Source: Gammaproteobacteria bacterium (GTDB taxonomy: Bacteria > Pseudomonadota > Gammaproteobacteria > Pseudomonadales > Ketobacteraceae). From it: a DNA stretch of 64,000 nucleotides. Numbering within the stretch: the stretch's first letter is position 1; each line of letters begins with the position of its first letter. A program made the translations under genes and the position numbers. Positions 36,847 through 44,292 of this stretch are shown here, in pieces. The stretch is from assembly GCA_013178375.1 (NCBI GenBank), contig JABLXQ010000019.1, positions 48,341 to 112,340 of the forward strand, read 5' to 3'. A model generated the notes under the pieces. The model saw only the letters and a list, made by a program, of their open reading frames with translations, was not told the origin of the DNA and did not search any database.

Positions 36847-36975
36847 ATTCGCAACGAATTAACAGAGTGGGATCTGAGCGATTTCTGTTCGATTTTGCTT
36901 GTGATCGAAATACTACTATTGACGAAATAATGAAAGAAGGAATTTAATTTCAACTCGGTGTTCCAATTTTGGAAC
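36847..36975. promoter_or_regulatory. Rieske/LysR intergenic control region with three dyads
   Basis: Three inverted repeats lie in the 191-base divergent gap: ATTCG-CAA-CGAAT (36847-36859), TTCGAT-N10-ATCGAA (36888-36909) and GTTCCAA-TT-TTGGAAC (36960-36975). The last two fit the T-N11-A pattern of LysR-family sites. A recognition site near the LysR gene and activation sites nearer the Rieske promoter would be the usual layout. Confidence 0.6.
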
Positions 36976-37007
36976 AAGGCATATGAGCCCCTGGCAGCGA
37001 ATAAGAA

Positions 37008-37937
37008 ATGAGCAAAAATATAAACTTCAATATCAATACTTTGATCATTTTTGCCAAGCTGGTGGAATGCCGCAGCCTTTCAAGGGCAGCCGAAATACTG
37101 GGAATGCCAAAGTCGACAGTAAGCCGAAGTATCAGCAAATTGGAGTCTGATCTTGGAGTAAAGCTGCTGCGTAAAAATACCCATCAAATAACGGTGACAG
37201 ATCTGGGCGAAAAGATTTACAGCCACAGCTTGAAAATACTTGCAGAAGCCAATGATGTTCGGTCTTTGATTGAAGGAAGTCATCTTGAGCCGCAAGGGGA
37301 AATACGAGCTGCATTGCCTATATTCATGGGAATAGATTTCGCAACCAGGGTCGGCAGTACCTTTTTGCAACGTTTTCCTAAAGCACAGCTGGATTTGCGC
37401 TTGGTGGACAATATGGTCCACCCCATTAAAGATGGCTATGACGTTGTGTTCGGGATTGGCCCGTTACAGGATTCCACTTTATTTGCCAGGAAAGCATTCA
37501 CGTTGGAGTGCTTTCTTTGTGCATCCAGTGATTTTATTGCCACTCTTGGCAGCACCATTTCCGTGCCTTCGCAGCTCAACCAATTGCCTTTTATCGATTT
37601 TGACTTTTACGGGCGCAGCAGCAAAATATCATTAAAAAAAGGCAAGAAAAGCTATGATTTTTCACCCATGGTACGCGCCAGAGCCAATAATTTTCATGTA
37701 AGCAAGGATTACATCCTGCGCGGTTTGGGATTTGGCATCATGCCGAGAGAAATAATTTGTTCCCAGGAATTGAAACTGGGCGTACTGGTTCCCTTGCTGC
37801 CAGAGTGGGAGCTGGAGTCACTCGATGTCTTTATGATCTGTCCGTTTCAGCTGTCATTGTCGAATTTGATTAATGAATTCTCCCGAACAGTTCTTGAAAT
37901 CGTTACAGAGAATACCAAGAGCATAGCTGGCCAATAA
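37008..37937 (+). CDS. LysR-family transcriptional regulator
   Basis: A 309-residue regulator with an N-terminal winged helix-turn-helix (SLSRAAEILGMPKSTVSRSI, about residues 25-44) and a C-terminal periplasmic-binding-like effector domain (about 90-300). It is divergent from the Rieske operon and very likely controls it, responding to a pathway compound. Composition is AT-rich like that operon, suggesting they moved together. In sequence style it belongs to the large group of LysR proteins with the LESDLGVKLL motif. Confidence 0.92.
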   Translation: MSKNINFNINTLIIFAKLVECRSLSRAAEILGMPKSTVSRSISKLESDLGVKLLRKNTHQITVTDLGEKIYSHSLKILAEANDVRSLIEGSHLEPQGEIRAALPIFMGIDFATRVGSTFLQRFPKAQLDLRLVDNMVHPIKDGYDVVFGIGPLQDSTLFARKAFTLECFLCASSDFIATLGSTISVPSQLNQLPFIDFDFYGRSSKISLKKGKKSYDFSPMVRARANNFHVSKDYILRGLGFGIMPREIICSQELKLGVLVPLLPEWELESLDVFMICPFQLSLSNLINEFSRTVLEIVTENTKSIAGQ

Positions 37938-38005
37938 ACTTCCTCAGCATTGCAGTTTATGAAATTCAGGATGGACTTTCACGACATAGCCGAACAACTC
38001 ATTGT

Positions 38006-38033
38006 TAGCAGGCTGTTGAAAAACGGCCTGCTA
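38006..38033. repeat. inverted repeat at the edge of the AT-rich segment
   Basis: TAGCAGGC (38006-38013) and GCCTGCTA (38026-38033) form a perfect 8-bp stem around a 12-base loop. It lies between convergent genes, 69 bases past the LysR stop and close to where base composition returns to the window's normal. It may be a terminator or a remnant of a mobile element end. Confidence 0.4.
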
Positions 38034-38067
38034 GTCGAGACCCGCCAGGGACGGTACAGAATTTCTC

Positions 38068-39132
38068 TCAGGCTCTCGCCTCATACACCAGATTGAACGG
38101 CGAATGGGTTGCCCGGCGGAAGCGCGTGAATCCAGCCCCCATCACCACCTCGCGCATACGTGCCTCGCCGGCCTGGGCGCCCAGCGCCAAACCCACTTCC
38201 TGCGCCAGCGAGCACGGCGTGCAGATCATGGTGGAACCGGCGTAATAGGCACGCCCCACCGGATTGAGATTTTCCTCGATCCGATCACCGGCATAGGGTT
38301 CGACGATCATCCAACTGCCGCCCGGTGCCAGCGTGGTCAGCACATGTTGCGACGCACCGGCAGGATCACCCATGTCATGCAGCGCGTCGAAGATCGTCAC
38401 CAGATCATAATTGCGCCCCGGAAAATCCTTCGCACTCGCCACCTCGAAACGGCAGCGGTCAGCAACACCGGCACGACGCGCCCGTTCATTGGCTTCCTGA
38501 ACCGATTCCCTGTGATAATCGAATCCGACAAATTGCGACGCCGGAAAAGCCTGCGCCATCAGAATGGTCGACGCGCCGTGGCCACACCCGATATCCGCCA
38601 CCACGGCACCCGCGCGCAGTTTTTCCTCCACCCCGCTCAAGGCCGGAATCCAGTCATTGACCAGATGGCCGATATAGGACGACCGAAAAAAGCGCTCGAT
38701 GCCGTGAAACAGGGAATGATCATGTTCATGCCAGCCGATGCCCTGGCCGGTGCGAAAAGCGCTGGCCAGCCGATCTGCACTGCGACCCGCCGCCAGCGCC
38801 ACCTGGAACGCGCCCACCACAAAAACCGGGCTGTCCTCTTCCGCCAATGCTGCCACCTGCTCCGGCGTCATCCGGTAATGGCCACTGTCCGCCAGGTATT
38901 CGACATAGCCCGATGCCGCCTGCGCATTCAGCCATTCCCGCACATAACGTTCGTGGGTTTCCGTGCGCGCCGCCAGTTGCGCCGACGTCAGGGCACCGCC
39001 CTCCGCCAGCGCCCGATACAGGCCCAACTGGTCACCGATCAAGACCAGCGGTGCCATGGACACTGCGCCAAAATCGACGACGATGCGCCCCAGCAATGCA
39101 TTCATTTTGTCTTCATTTATAACGGTGTTCAT
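38068..39132 (-). CDS. SAM-dependent methyltransferase with N-terminal winged helix
   Basis: A 354-residue enzyme. Residues about 20-95 form a winged-helix/dimerisation-like region (GLYRALAEGGALTSAQLA, THERYVREWLNA). The class I fold follows, with SAM motif VADIGCGHGASTILMA, an acidic residue in FVGFDYHRES, VTIFDALHDMGDP and GGSWMIVEP. Plant/bacterial O-methyltransferase-like enzymes share this layout; the substrate is unknown. GGAGG precedes the ATG at 39132. It is divergent from an AraC gene, which probably controls it. Confidence 0.85.
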   Translation of the reverse strand: MNTVINEDKMNALLGRIVVDFGAVSMAPLVLIGDQLGLYRALAEGGALTSAQLAARTETHERYVREWLNAQAASGYVEYLADSGHYRMTPEQVAALAEEDSPVFVVGAFQVALAAGRSADRLASAFRTGQGIGWHEHDHSLFHGIERFFRSSYIGHLVNDWIPALSGVEEKLRAGAVVADIGCGHGASTILMAQAFPASQFVGFDYHRESVQEANERARRAGVADRCRFEVASAKDFPGRNYDLVTIFDALHDMGDPAGASQHVLTTLAPGGSWMIVEPYAGDRIEENLNPVGRAYYAGSTMICTPCSLAQEVGLALGAQAGEARMREVVMGAGFTRFRRATHSPFNLVYEARA

Positions 39133-39181
39133 CTCAAGTCCTCCGGGTTGAAAGTGAACACAGTATCGGTGCATCATGATT

Positions 39182-39203
39182 TGGCCGCTTTGCAGCGCGG
39201 CCA
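39182..39203. promoter_or_regulatory. inverted repeat in the methyltransferase/AraC intergenic region
   Basis: TGGCCGC (39182-39188) and GCGGCCA (39197-39203) form a perfect 7-bp dyad with 8 bases between. It is close to the methyltransferase start and may be an operator for that gene. Confidence 0.35.
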
Positions 39204-39239
39204 TCATTCTTGCTTGCGCAACCGCAGGATTGATCGGAC

Positions 39240-39268
39240 TTGACCGGCCGGCCGGAATCATTGACCGG
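39240..39268. promoter_or_regulatory. tandem TTGACCGG repeats, candidate AraC-family operator
   Basis: TTGACCGG occurs at 39240-39247 and again at 39261-39268, 21 bases apart, i.e. on the same helix face two turns apart. AraC proteins commonly bind such direct repeats. The second copy is 30 bases before the AraC start codon. Confidence 0.45.
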
Positions 39269-39297
39269 TAGACCACCACACCAGATCGAACCCGCAT

Positions 39298-40299
39298 ATG
39301 GATGCACTTTCAGAACTGCTTCGCGTCATCAAACTCAGCGGCGCCATTTTTTTCAGGGCGGATTATTCGGCGCCCTGGTGCGTGCATTCGCCGGCGGCCG
39401 AGCGATTCAGGGAATACGTTGCATCCCCCACCAATCGTGTCATTGAATTTCACCTGATTGCGGACGGGCGCGGTTACGTGCGGGTGGGAGAAGAGACAAC
39501 CCCGCTGGCAGCAGGGGATTTCATCATGATTCCCCACGGCGACAGCCATTACATGGGCAATGGCAGCGGCGCAAAGCCGGTCGATGGCGAAGCCTCGCTG
39601 CCATTGCTGCTGAATCAGAACCTGGAAATTGCCGACATGGGTGGCGGTGGCGAACGCACCCGGCTGATCTGCGGCTATCTGGTGTGCGAGGACCGCCTGA
39701 TCCAGCCGCTGCTGACCGGGTTGCCCAGAGTGGTACGCGTGAACATGCGTGCAGATCCCGCCAGCGAATTGCTGGAAGGCATGATCCGGCATGCGGTGGA
39801 ACAGGCGGCGGCGTCCGCGCCCGGTAGCCGGGTGATTGCGGCGCGGCTGGCGGAGGTGCTGTTTGTGGAAGTGTTGCGGCGTTATCTCGCCCAATTGCCA
39901 CCGGGGCAGATCGGCTGGCTGGCCGGCGCGGCAGATCCGGCCATTGGCCGTGCCCTGGCGGCCCTGCACCAGCGGCCGGAATATCGCTGGAGCCTGGAAG
40001 AGCTGGCGCAGGAAGCCAACCTGTCGCGATCATCGCTAACGGAACGCTTCGCCCGCTATTTCGATGAAGGACCGATGGCGTATCTGACGCAATGGCGGCT
40101 GGAACTGGCAGCTGAATCCCTGCGCAATACCAGTCGCAGCGTGCTACAGATTGCCAGTGAAGTCGGCTACGATTCCGAGGCGGCGTTCAACCGCGCATTC
40201 AAGCGCCGTTTCTCGGCACCGCCAGGGCAGTACCGGAAAGCCTGGCGCGAGAACTCTGCCAGTCGCAGCGCAGCGCTGGACCGTGCGCTGCAGAACTGA
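39298..40299 (+). CDS. AraC-family regulator with cupin sensor
   Basis: A 333-residue regulator. The N-terminal half is an AraC-binding/cupin_6-type domain (about residues 10-190; HLIADGRGYVRVG and AAGDFIMIPHGDSHYMG, with His ligands). The C-terminal DNA-binding domain has two helix-turn-helices: LAQEANLSRSSLTERFARYF and IASEVGYDSEAAFNRAFKRR. It is divergent from the methyltransferase. Similar proteins in this class often respond to small aldehydes or aromatic signals, but nothing here identifies the ligand. Confidence 0.9.
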   Translation: MDALSELLRVIKLSGAIFFRADYSAPWCVHSPAAERFREYVASPTNRVIEFHLIADGRGYVRVGEETTPLAAGDFIMIPHGDSHYMGNGSGAKPVDGEASLPLLLNQNLEIADMGGGGERTRLICGYLVCEDRLIQPLLTGLPRVVRVNMRADPASELLEGMIRHAVEQAAASAPGSRVIAARLAEVLFVEVLRRYLAQLPPGQIGWLAGAADPAIGRALAALHQRPEYRWSLEELAQEANLSRSSLTERFARYFDEGPMAYLTQWRLELAAESLRNTSRSVLQIASEVGYDSEAAFNRAFKRRFSAPPGQYRKAWRENSASRSAALDRALQN

Positions 40300-40310
40300 C
40301 AGGAACGCCC

Positions 40311-41282
40311 TTATCCGCCCGCAGCTACCCTCTTCGACTCTGCCCGCTTTTTCTTCTTCATTTCAATCTTGTCCAGTTCCTGCAACGTCACCAGACCCGG
40401 CCCATGGAAGCCCAACATCACCAGATAAGCCACCGGGTTGTAACGCAGCGCACGCGGCACCAGTTGCGTATAACGTTGCAGGCGCCGGCACAGTTTCTGG
40501 AAACGAGCCTCATCATGGGCGCTCCAGGGAAGATTGAAACGTTCGCGATATAACGGGTGCAGACAGCGGGTCGCACACAGACGCAGAGTGGGATAAACGT
40601 AGCGCTCGTGGAACGCATTCGCCAGCGGCTGCAGACCCTTGAAGTATTTCAGTCGCGCGGGGGATTCGATGCCGGTCGTCGTCAGGAACTGCACCGTTTC
40701 GTTATAGGTCATGGTGTTTTTGATCAGGTCTTCGTAGTACACGTAAAAATCTTTCAGCGTGGGCTCGATATCTTTTTGGGGAATGCCCAGCAGCAGGCAC
40801 AGCTGCACGTATTCGTCGTAGAGTTTTTCTTCTTCCTGCGGCGTGAGCGGTTTGCCCATGTCCTGGCGGATGCGGATCACGGCATCCAGAAAGGTGTCGG
40901 GCACGATGCGGAACGTTTTCGGATTCAGCGCGTAGTATTTCGAGCCGTCAGGATTGGTGCCCTTGATGTTGGCGTGCAGGGCGCGCAGGTCCGTTGATTC
41001 CCGTTGCGCCAGATCGCCGCCATCCCACAGAAAGCGCATCATCGACCAGTTGGTGCGCCGCCCGCGCGCCTGCGGATCAGATTTGTAGATACCGTATTTG
41101 TTCACGGCGGTACCCACCGCCGGCAGCGCCGATTGCATGGTGGCAATGGGCAGCATCAGCGGCAGGTTGGCCATATCGCTGAGCGTGTCCCACATGATAG
41201 AGCCGCGCCCCGGCGCCCGGCCCAGTTGTTTCCGCTCGGTTGCGCTCTTGGCGCCGCCCTGCACAGCCTTCAGTTTTGCCAT
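40311..41282 (-). CDS. MpaB-like oxygenase family (DUF2236-like) protein
   Basis: A 323-residue, probably soluble, helical protein. The segment RALHANIKGTNPDG with the following YALNPKTFRIVPD and the later helical region resembles the family that includes rubber oxygenase and the MpaB protein of mycophenolate synthesis (heme-dependent oxidative C-C cleavage). A conserved R..LH.. arrangement is visible; the axial His is probably the one in ALHANI. The N-terminus is basic and the C-terminus Lys-rich. It is divergent from a TetR gene with a clear dyad between them, so it is probably repressed by it. Function is otherwise unknown. Confidence 0.65.
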   Translation of the reverse strand: MAKLKAVQGGAKSATERKQLGRAPGRGSIMWDTLSDMANLPLMLPIATMQSALPAVGTAVNKYGIYKSDPQARGRRTNWSMMRFLWDGGDLAQRESTDLRALHANIKGTNPDGSKYYALNPKTFRIVPDTFLDAVIRIRQDMGKPLTPQEEEKLYDEYVQLCLLLGIPQKDIEPTLKDFYVYYEDLIKNTMTYNETVQFLTTTGIESPARLKYFKGLQPLANAFHERYVYPTLRLCATRCLHPLYRERFNLPWSAHDEARFQKLCRRLQRYTQLVPRALRYNPVAYLVMLGFHGPGLVTLQELDKIEMKKKKRAESKRVAAGG

Positions 41283-41373
41283 GTCGTACTCTCCTGGTTT
41301 GAGCCCACTGCCGCAACCCCGGCACAGGCCGCAGTTGACGCCGCGGCCTGTCCGTTGTCTGATAGAAAAATTC

Positions 41374-41406
41374 TAATGCGAGAGAAAGGCTATTGCTCTC
41401 ACATTA
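41374..41406. promoter_or_regulatory. candidate TetR operator between the MpaB-like and TetR genes
   Basis: TAATGCGAGAG (41374-41384) and CTCTCACATTA (41396-41406) are complementary at 10 of 11 positions around an 11-base spacer. The site lies 28 bases before the TetR start and could control both divergent genes. Confidence 0.55.
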
Positions 41407-41433
41407 AAAACACCGGCAGCGGGCCATCCATTC

Positions 41434-42048
41434 ATGGAAAAAGACAAGCAAAAACAGCGACGTAAGCCAAAACAGGCGCGAGCGGTGGAAAAATACAACG
41501 CGATTCTGGACGCCAGTGCTCGCGTTTTGGAGAGCGTGGGCTATCGCCGTGCCACCATGAGCGAGATTCATCTGGAAAGCGGCCATCCTTACGCCACCAT
41601 CTACCAGTATTTCGGCAGCAAGGAGGACGTTTACCTGGGCTGGCTGGAGCGGTTCATGGAGGTGTCGATCTTTGAACTGGCCACCCTGATCCGCAACGCG
41701 CCCAAGGGCGATCTCGACCGGTACATCGAAATTGCAGTGCGCTATTCGCTGGAACAGATCGTGAGTAACCAGAAAACCCTGGTGCGGCTGATCAACGGCA
41801 TGTCGCTGATTTCCTCGCGGCTGGTGGAAATCATGGAGGAAAAAAGCGTGCAGTGGATCGAGCAGGCGCTGGGGCCAGAGATGAGCAAGTACGACAACCC
41901 GCGTCTGCTGGAGAACATGGTCACCACGGCGCGGGCGGGAAATGGTTACTGGCTGATGCTGGTGCTGAACAGCAAGCGCGAGATCAATATCGAGCGGGAA
42001 ACAAAAAACTACTCGGCGCTGATCAGGGCACTGCTGTTTATTCGGTGA
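41434..42048 (+). CDS. TetR-family transcriptional regulator
   Basis: A 204-residue repressor. The basic N-terminal arm (KQKQRRKPKQARAVEKYN) leads into the helix-turn-helix TMSEIHLESGHPYATIYQYF, followed by an all-helical ligand domain. It is divergent from the MpaB-like gene, the usual arrangement for a local repressor. The inducer is unknown. Confidence 0.9.
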   Translation: MEKDKQKQRRKPKQARAVEKYNAILDASARVLESVGYRRATMSEIHLESGHPYATIYQYFGSKEDVYLGWLERFMEVSIFELATLIRNAPKGDLDRYIEIAVRYSLEQIVSNQKTLVRLINGMSLISSRLVEIMEEKSVQWIEQALGPEMSKYDNPRLLENMVTTARAGNGYWLMLVLNSKREINIERETKNYSALIRALLFIR

Positions 42049-42134
42049 GAGTTACCCGGAAAATTGCGCGGCGGTTCAGCGGACAGGTTTCAGGCCTGCC
42101 AGCCCCGCCCAATCCATCATCAACATCGACTCTT

Positions 42135-43340
42135 TCAAATGTCCTTCATCAGGTACTCTGCCTGAAACAACTCGGGCAGGAAGTACTGCAAAAATTGCAT
42201 TTCCTGTTGCGCATGCCTGGCCAGCTCACGGGAAAAACCGGGAAGGAAGAAATCAAAGAAACTGGGGATCGTAAACGTTGACCGCATCAGAATGCCGTCC
42301 CCGGTGTTGTTCAGCGTGTACTCGTGAATCAGCCGCTGGGGAAATACGCCGCGCAGCCCTTTCAATTCGGTTTTGGCGTAAAGCCAGTGATCATAGGTGA
42401 CTTTGTCACTGGCACCGGCAGGATCAAGCCACGTGATGACCAGATTGGATTTGTAGCGTCCAAGATATTCTGAAACCTGTTGCACGGCGCCCACGGAGTA
42501 TTCAAGCTGGTCGGGATGGGTTGGCGCCTTCAGCCATTTAAAGCTGACGTGAGCGGTTGGATGCCACTGCCTGTATCGTCTTGTCGTATTGATATTGTTC
42601 CACCACCAGTCCAGCATGTCGGGCGTAATGCCTTTGATCTCCTGATCGACCACCACTGTTTTGGTCAGAAAACCTGAGTGAAATACCTCATAACGTCCCC
42701 GCGTAAGCAGTTCGCCTTCAACGAATTCTTTCTGGAACAACACAGGCAGGAATTCAGGCAGGTTCTGCATTGCCTGTTCAATGTGCGTTGCATAGGCACC
42801 TTCATATCCTGGATACATTGCTGCGACCGCGCCCGGCACCACGAATGAAGTTCGCAACAAAATCCCATCCCCTGCTTCATTGGTGCTGTATTCGTGCAGT
42901 GTCCAGCCTGGTTCGGAAATATCTTCAAATCCCGCAAATTCGGTTTGCGCCACAATCCAGTGATCATGGGTTACGCACGTCTGCACGTCGGCCGGGTCCA
43001 TCCAGGTGATGCTGGCGTCCATGTCGACTCCCCCGATGCGGTCCGTAACCAAATGCGTGGCACCAATTGAATAATCCAGATGATCCGGGTTTGCGGGCGG
43101 CGTTAGCCATTGGAAGGCAACATGTTCTGACGGATGCCATAACTGGTAGCGTTCGGTTGTATTGATGTTGTCCCACCACCAATCCAGCATTTCGGGCGTT
43201 ATGCCCTTAATTTCCTGCTCCACGACCACAACATTCTCATGCCCGCACAATGCGATCCCCGCAAGGCTGCTATTGGCGATCAGCAGTGACGGTACGACAG
43301 TTGCCGCTAGCGCAGCCATTCCAAGTATTGAATGTTTCAT
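42135..43340 (-). CDS. exported protein with two phloretin/DAPG-hydrolase-like domains
   Basis: A 401-residue protein with a cleavable signal (about residues 1-29), then two homologous domains, about 40-225 and 229-400. Each has EIKGITP.MLDWWW (WWW at 54-56 and 245-247) and WHP..H (His69/His73 and His260/His264), and ends with a helix starting His186 or His376. These features resemble PhlG (DAPG hydrolase), a zinc enzyme cleaving the C-C bond of acylphloroglucinols. The second copy has H...E (His376, Glu380), matching the PhlG ligand pair as I remember it; the first has Ala190 in that place. The ATG at 43340 follows GGGGAAG; the longer frame to 43406 would bury the signal peptide. A TetR gene is divergent from it. 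Confidence 0.72.
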   Translation of the reverse strand: MKHSILGMAALAATVVPSLLIANSSLAGIALCGHENVVVVEQEIKGITPEMLDWWWDNINTTERYQLWHPSEHVAFQWLTPPANPDHLDYSIGATHLVTDRIGGVDMDASITWMDPADVQTCVTHDHWIVAQTEFAGFEDISEPGWTLHEYSTNEAGDGILLRTSFVVPGAVAAMYPGYEGAYATHIEQAMQNLPEFLPVLFQKEFVEGELLTRGRYEVFHSGFLTKTVVVDQEIKGITPDMLDWWWNNINTTRRYRQWHPTAHVSFKWLKAPTHPDQLEYSVGAVQQVSEYLGRYKSNLVITWLDPAGASDKVTYDHWLYAKTELKGLRGVFPQRLIHEYTLNNTGDGILMRSTFTIPSFFDFFLPGFSRELARHAQQEMQFLQYFLPELFQAEYLMKDI

Positions 43341-43498
43341 ATCAGCTTCCCCGTGGATTCTTGTTTTCATTATGCTATCCACTTGGATTGCATAAAACAA
43401 GATCACGGGCAGGAAAAACGCAACCAGTGGTGGCCCTATCGCTTTAATGCGGTTAAATTTGCGTAAACTATCAGCCTGTTACAATAAAATTTCAGCTT

Positions 43499-43550
43499 GA
43501 TTGCCGGAACGCAATCCGCCCATACCAGGAACCATACCGGATAGTATAAT
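43499..43550. promoter_or_regulatory. candidate operator and -10 for the TetR/DAPG-hydrolase-like pair
   Basis: GATTGC-N6-GCAATC (43499-43516) is a perfect dyad in the 289-base divergent gap. TATAAT at 43545-43550 is a consensus -10 reading toward the TetR gene, but the -35 is poor. CATACC occurs twice between them (43521-43539). Confidence 0.45.
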
Positions 43551-43629
43551 GGGCACCACCCGCAGCGGACTTTGCTGGTCATACGCTGCCTTGCGCCGTT
43601 TAACCGGAATTCACTTTTATAGAGATGCA

Positions 43630-44259
43630 ATGACAGACGTATCCAGGAAGAAAGGAAAACAAAGCGCTGAAGTCGCGGAACTGACCAAAGCAGAGATTAT
43701 TGCGGCGGCAACCCACTTGTTCTCAACGAAAGGCTTTGAAGCCACCGGATTGAGGGAAATTGCTGATCAGTCGGGGATGACGCATGGCACCATCCGGCAC
43801 CATTTCGGCAGCAAGCTCGACATCTGGAAAGCCGTGGCGGATCAGGTATTCGCGCGCTATCAGGAAAGACTGATTCCGGCCCTGATGGACGCCACTCAAA
43901 GCGAACATCCCCTGGCAGCATTCAAGAATGTGGCAAGAGCCTTTATCGCCGTTTCCAATGAGAATCCCACCTTTGCCCGGTTGTTGACGCGGGAAGGAAC
44001 CAGCCAAAATGAACGGTACGAATATTTCGATGCGCATTTTGTGCAAATACATGTGCTGATAGAAGTGCTGTTCAAAAAAGCGCAGAAGGAATCAACAAAA
44101 CTGCAGTCCTTCACCAATGACTCTTTTTTCATGACGCTGATCAGTCTTACGTTTTTTCCGCTTGTGCTCACAGAACTCAGGCGATCGCTTCCCGCCGCTG
44201 AGCTTGACGATTTTTCCGGGCGGGAAGAGCTGATACTGAAGGTTCTTTTTTCTGAATGA
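43630..44259 (+). CDS. TetR-family transcriptional regulator
   Basis: A 209-residue regulator with a basic arm and helix-turn-helix GLREIADQSGMTHGTIRHHF, then a helical effector domain. It is divergent from the exported DAPG-hydrolase-like gene and probably represses it. The ATG at 43630 was chosen; upstream in-frame codons to 43501 cover the promoter. Confidence 0.88.
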   Translation: MTDVSRKKGKQSAEVAELTKAEIIAAATHLFSTKGFEATGLREIADQSGMTHGTIRHHFGSKLDIWKAVADQVFARYQERLIPALMDATQSEHPLAAFKNVARAFIAVSNENPTFARLLTREGTSQNERYEYFDAHFVQIHVLIEVLFKKAQKESTKLQSFTNDSFFMTLISLTFFPLVLTELRRSLPAAELDDFSGREELILKVLFSE

Positions 44260-44292
44260 TGTGTCAGCAACCAGTATCGGTGTCAACATCGT

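Noticed and set aside
31515..37937. Genomic island with integrase or attachment sites
   Set aside because: Composition and gene content suggest transfer, but no integrase, transposase, tRNA or direct repeats at the edges could be found.
38068..39297. Longer methyltransferase start at 39297
   Set aside because: The extension covers the divergent control region and has no ribosome site; the ATG at 39132 follows GGAGG.
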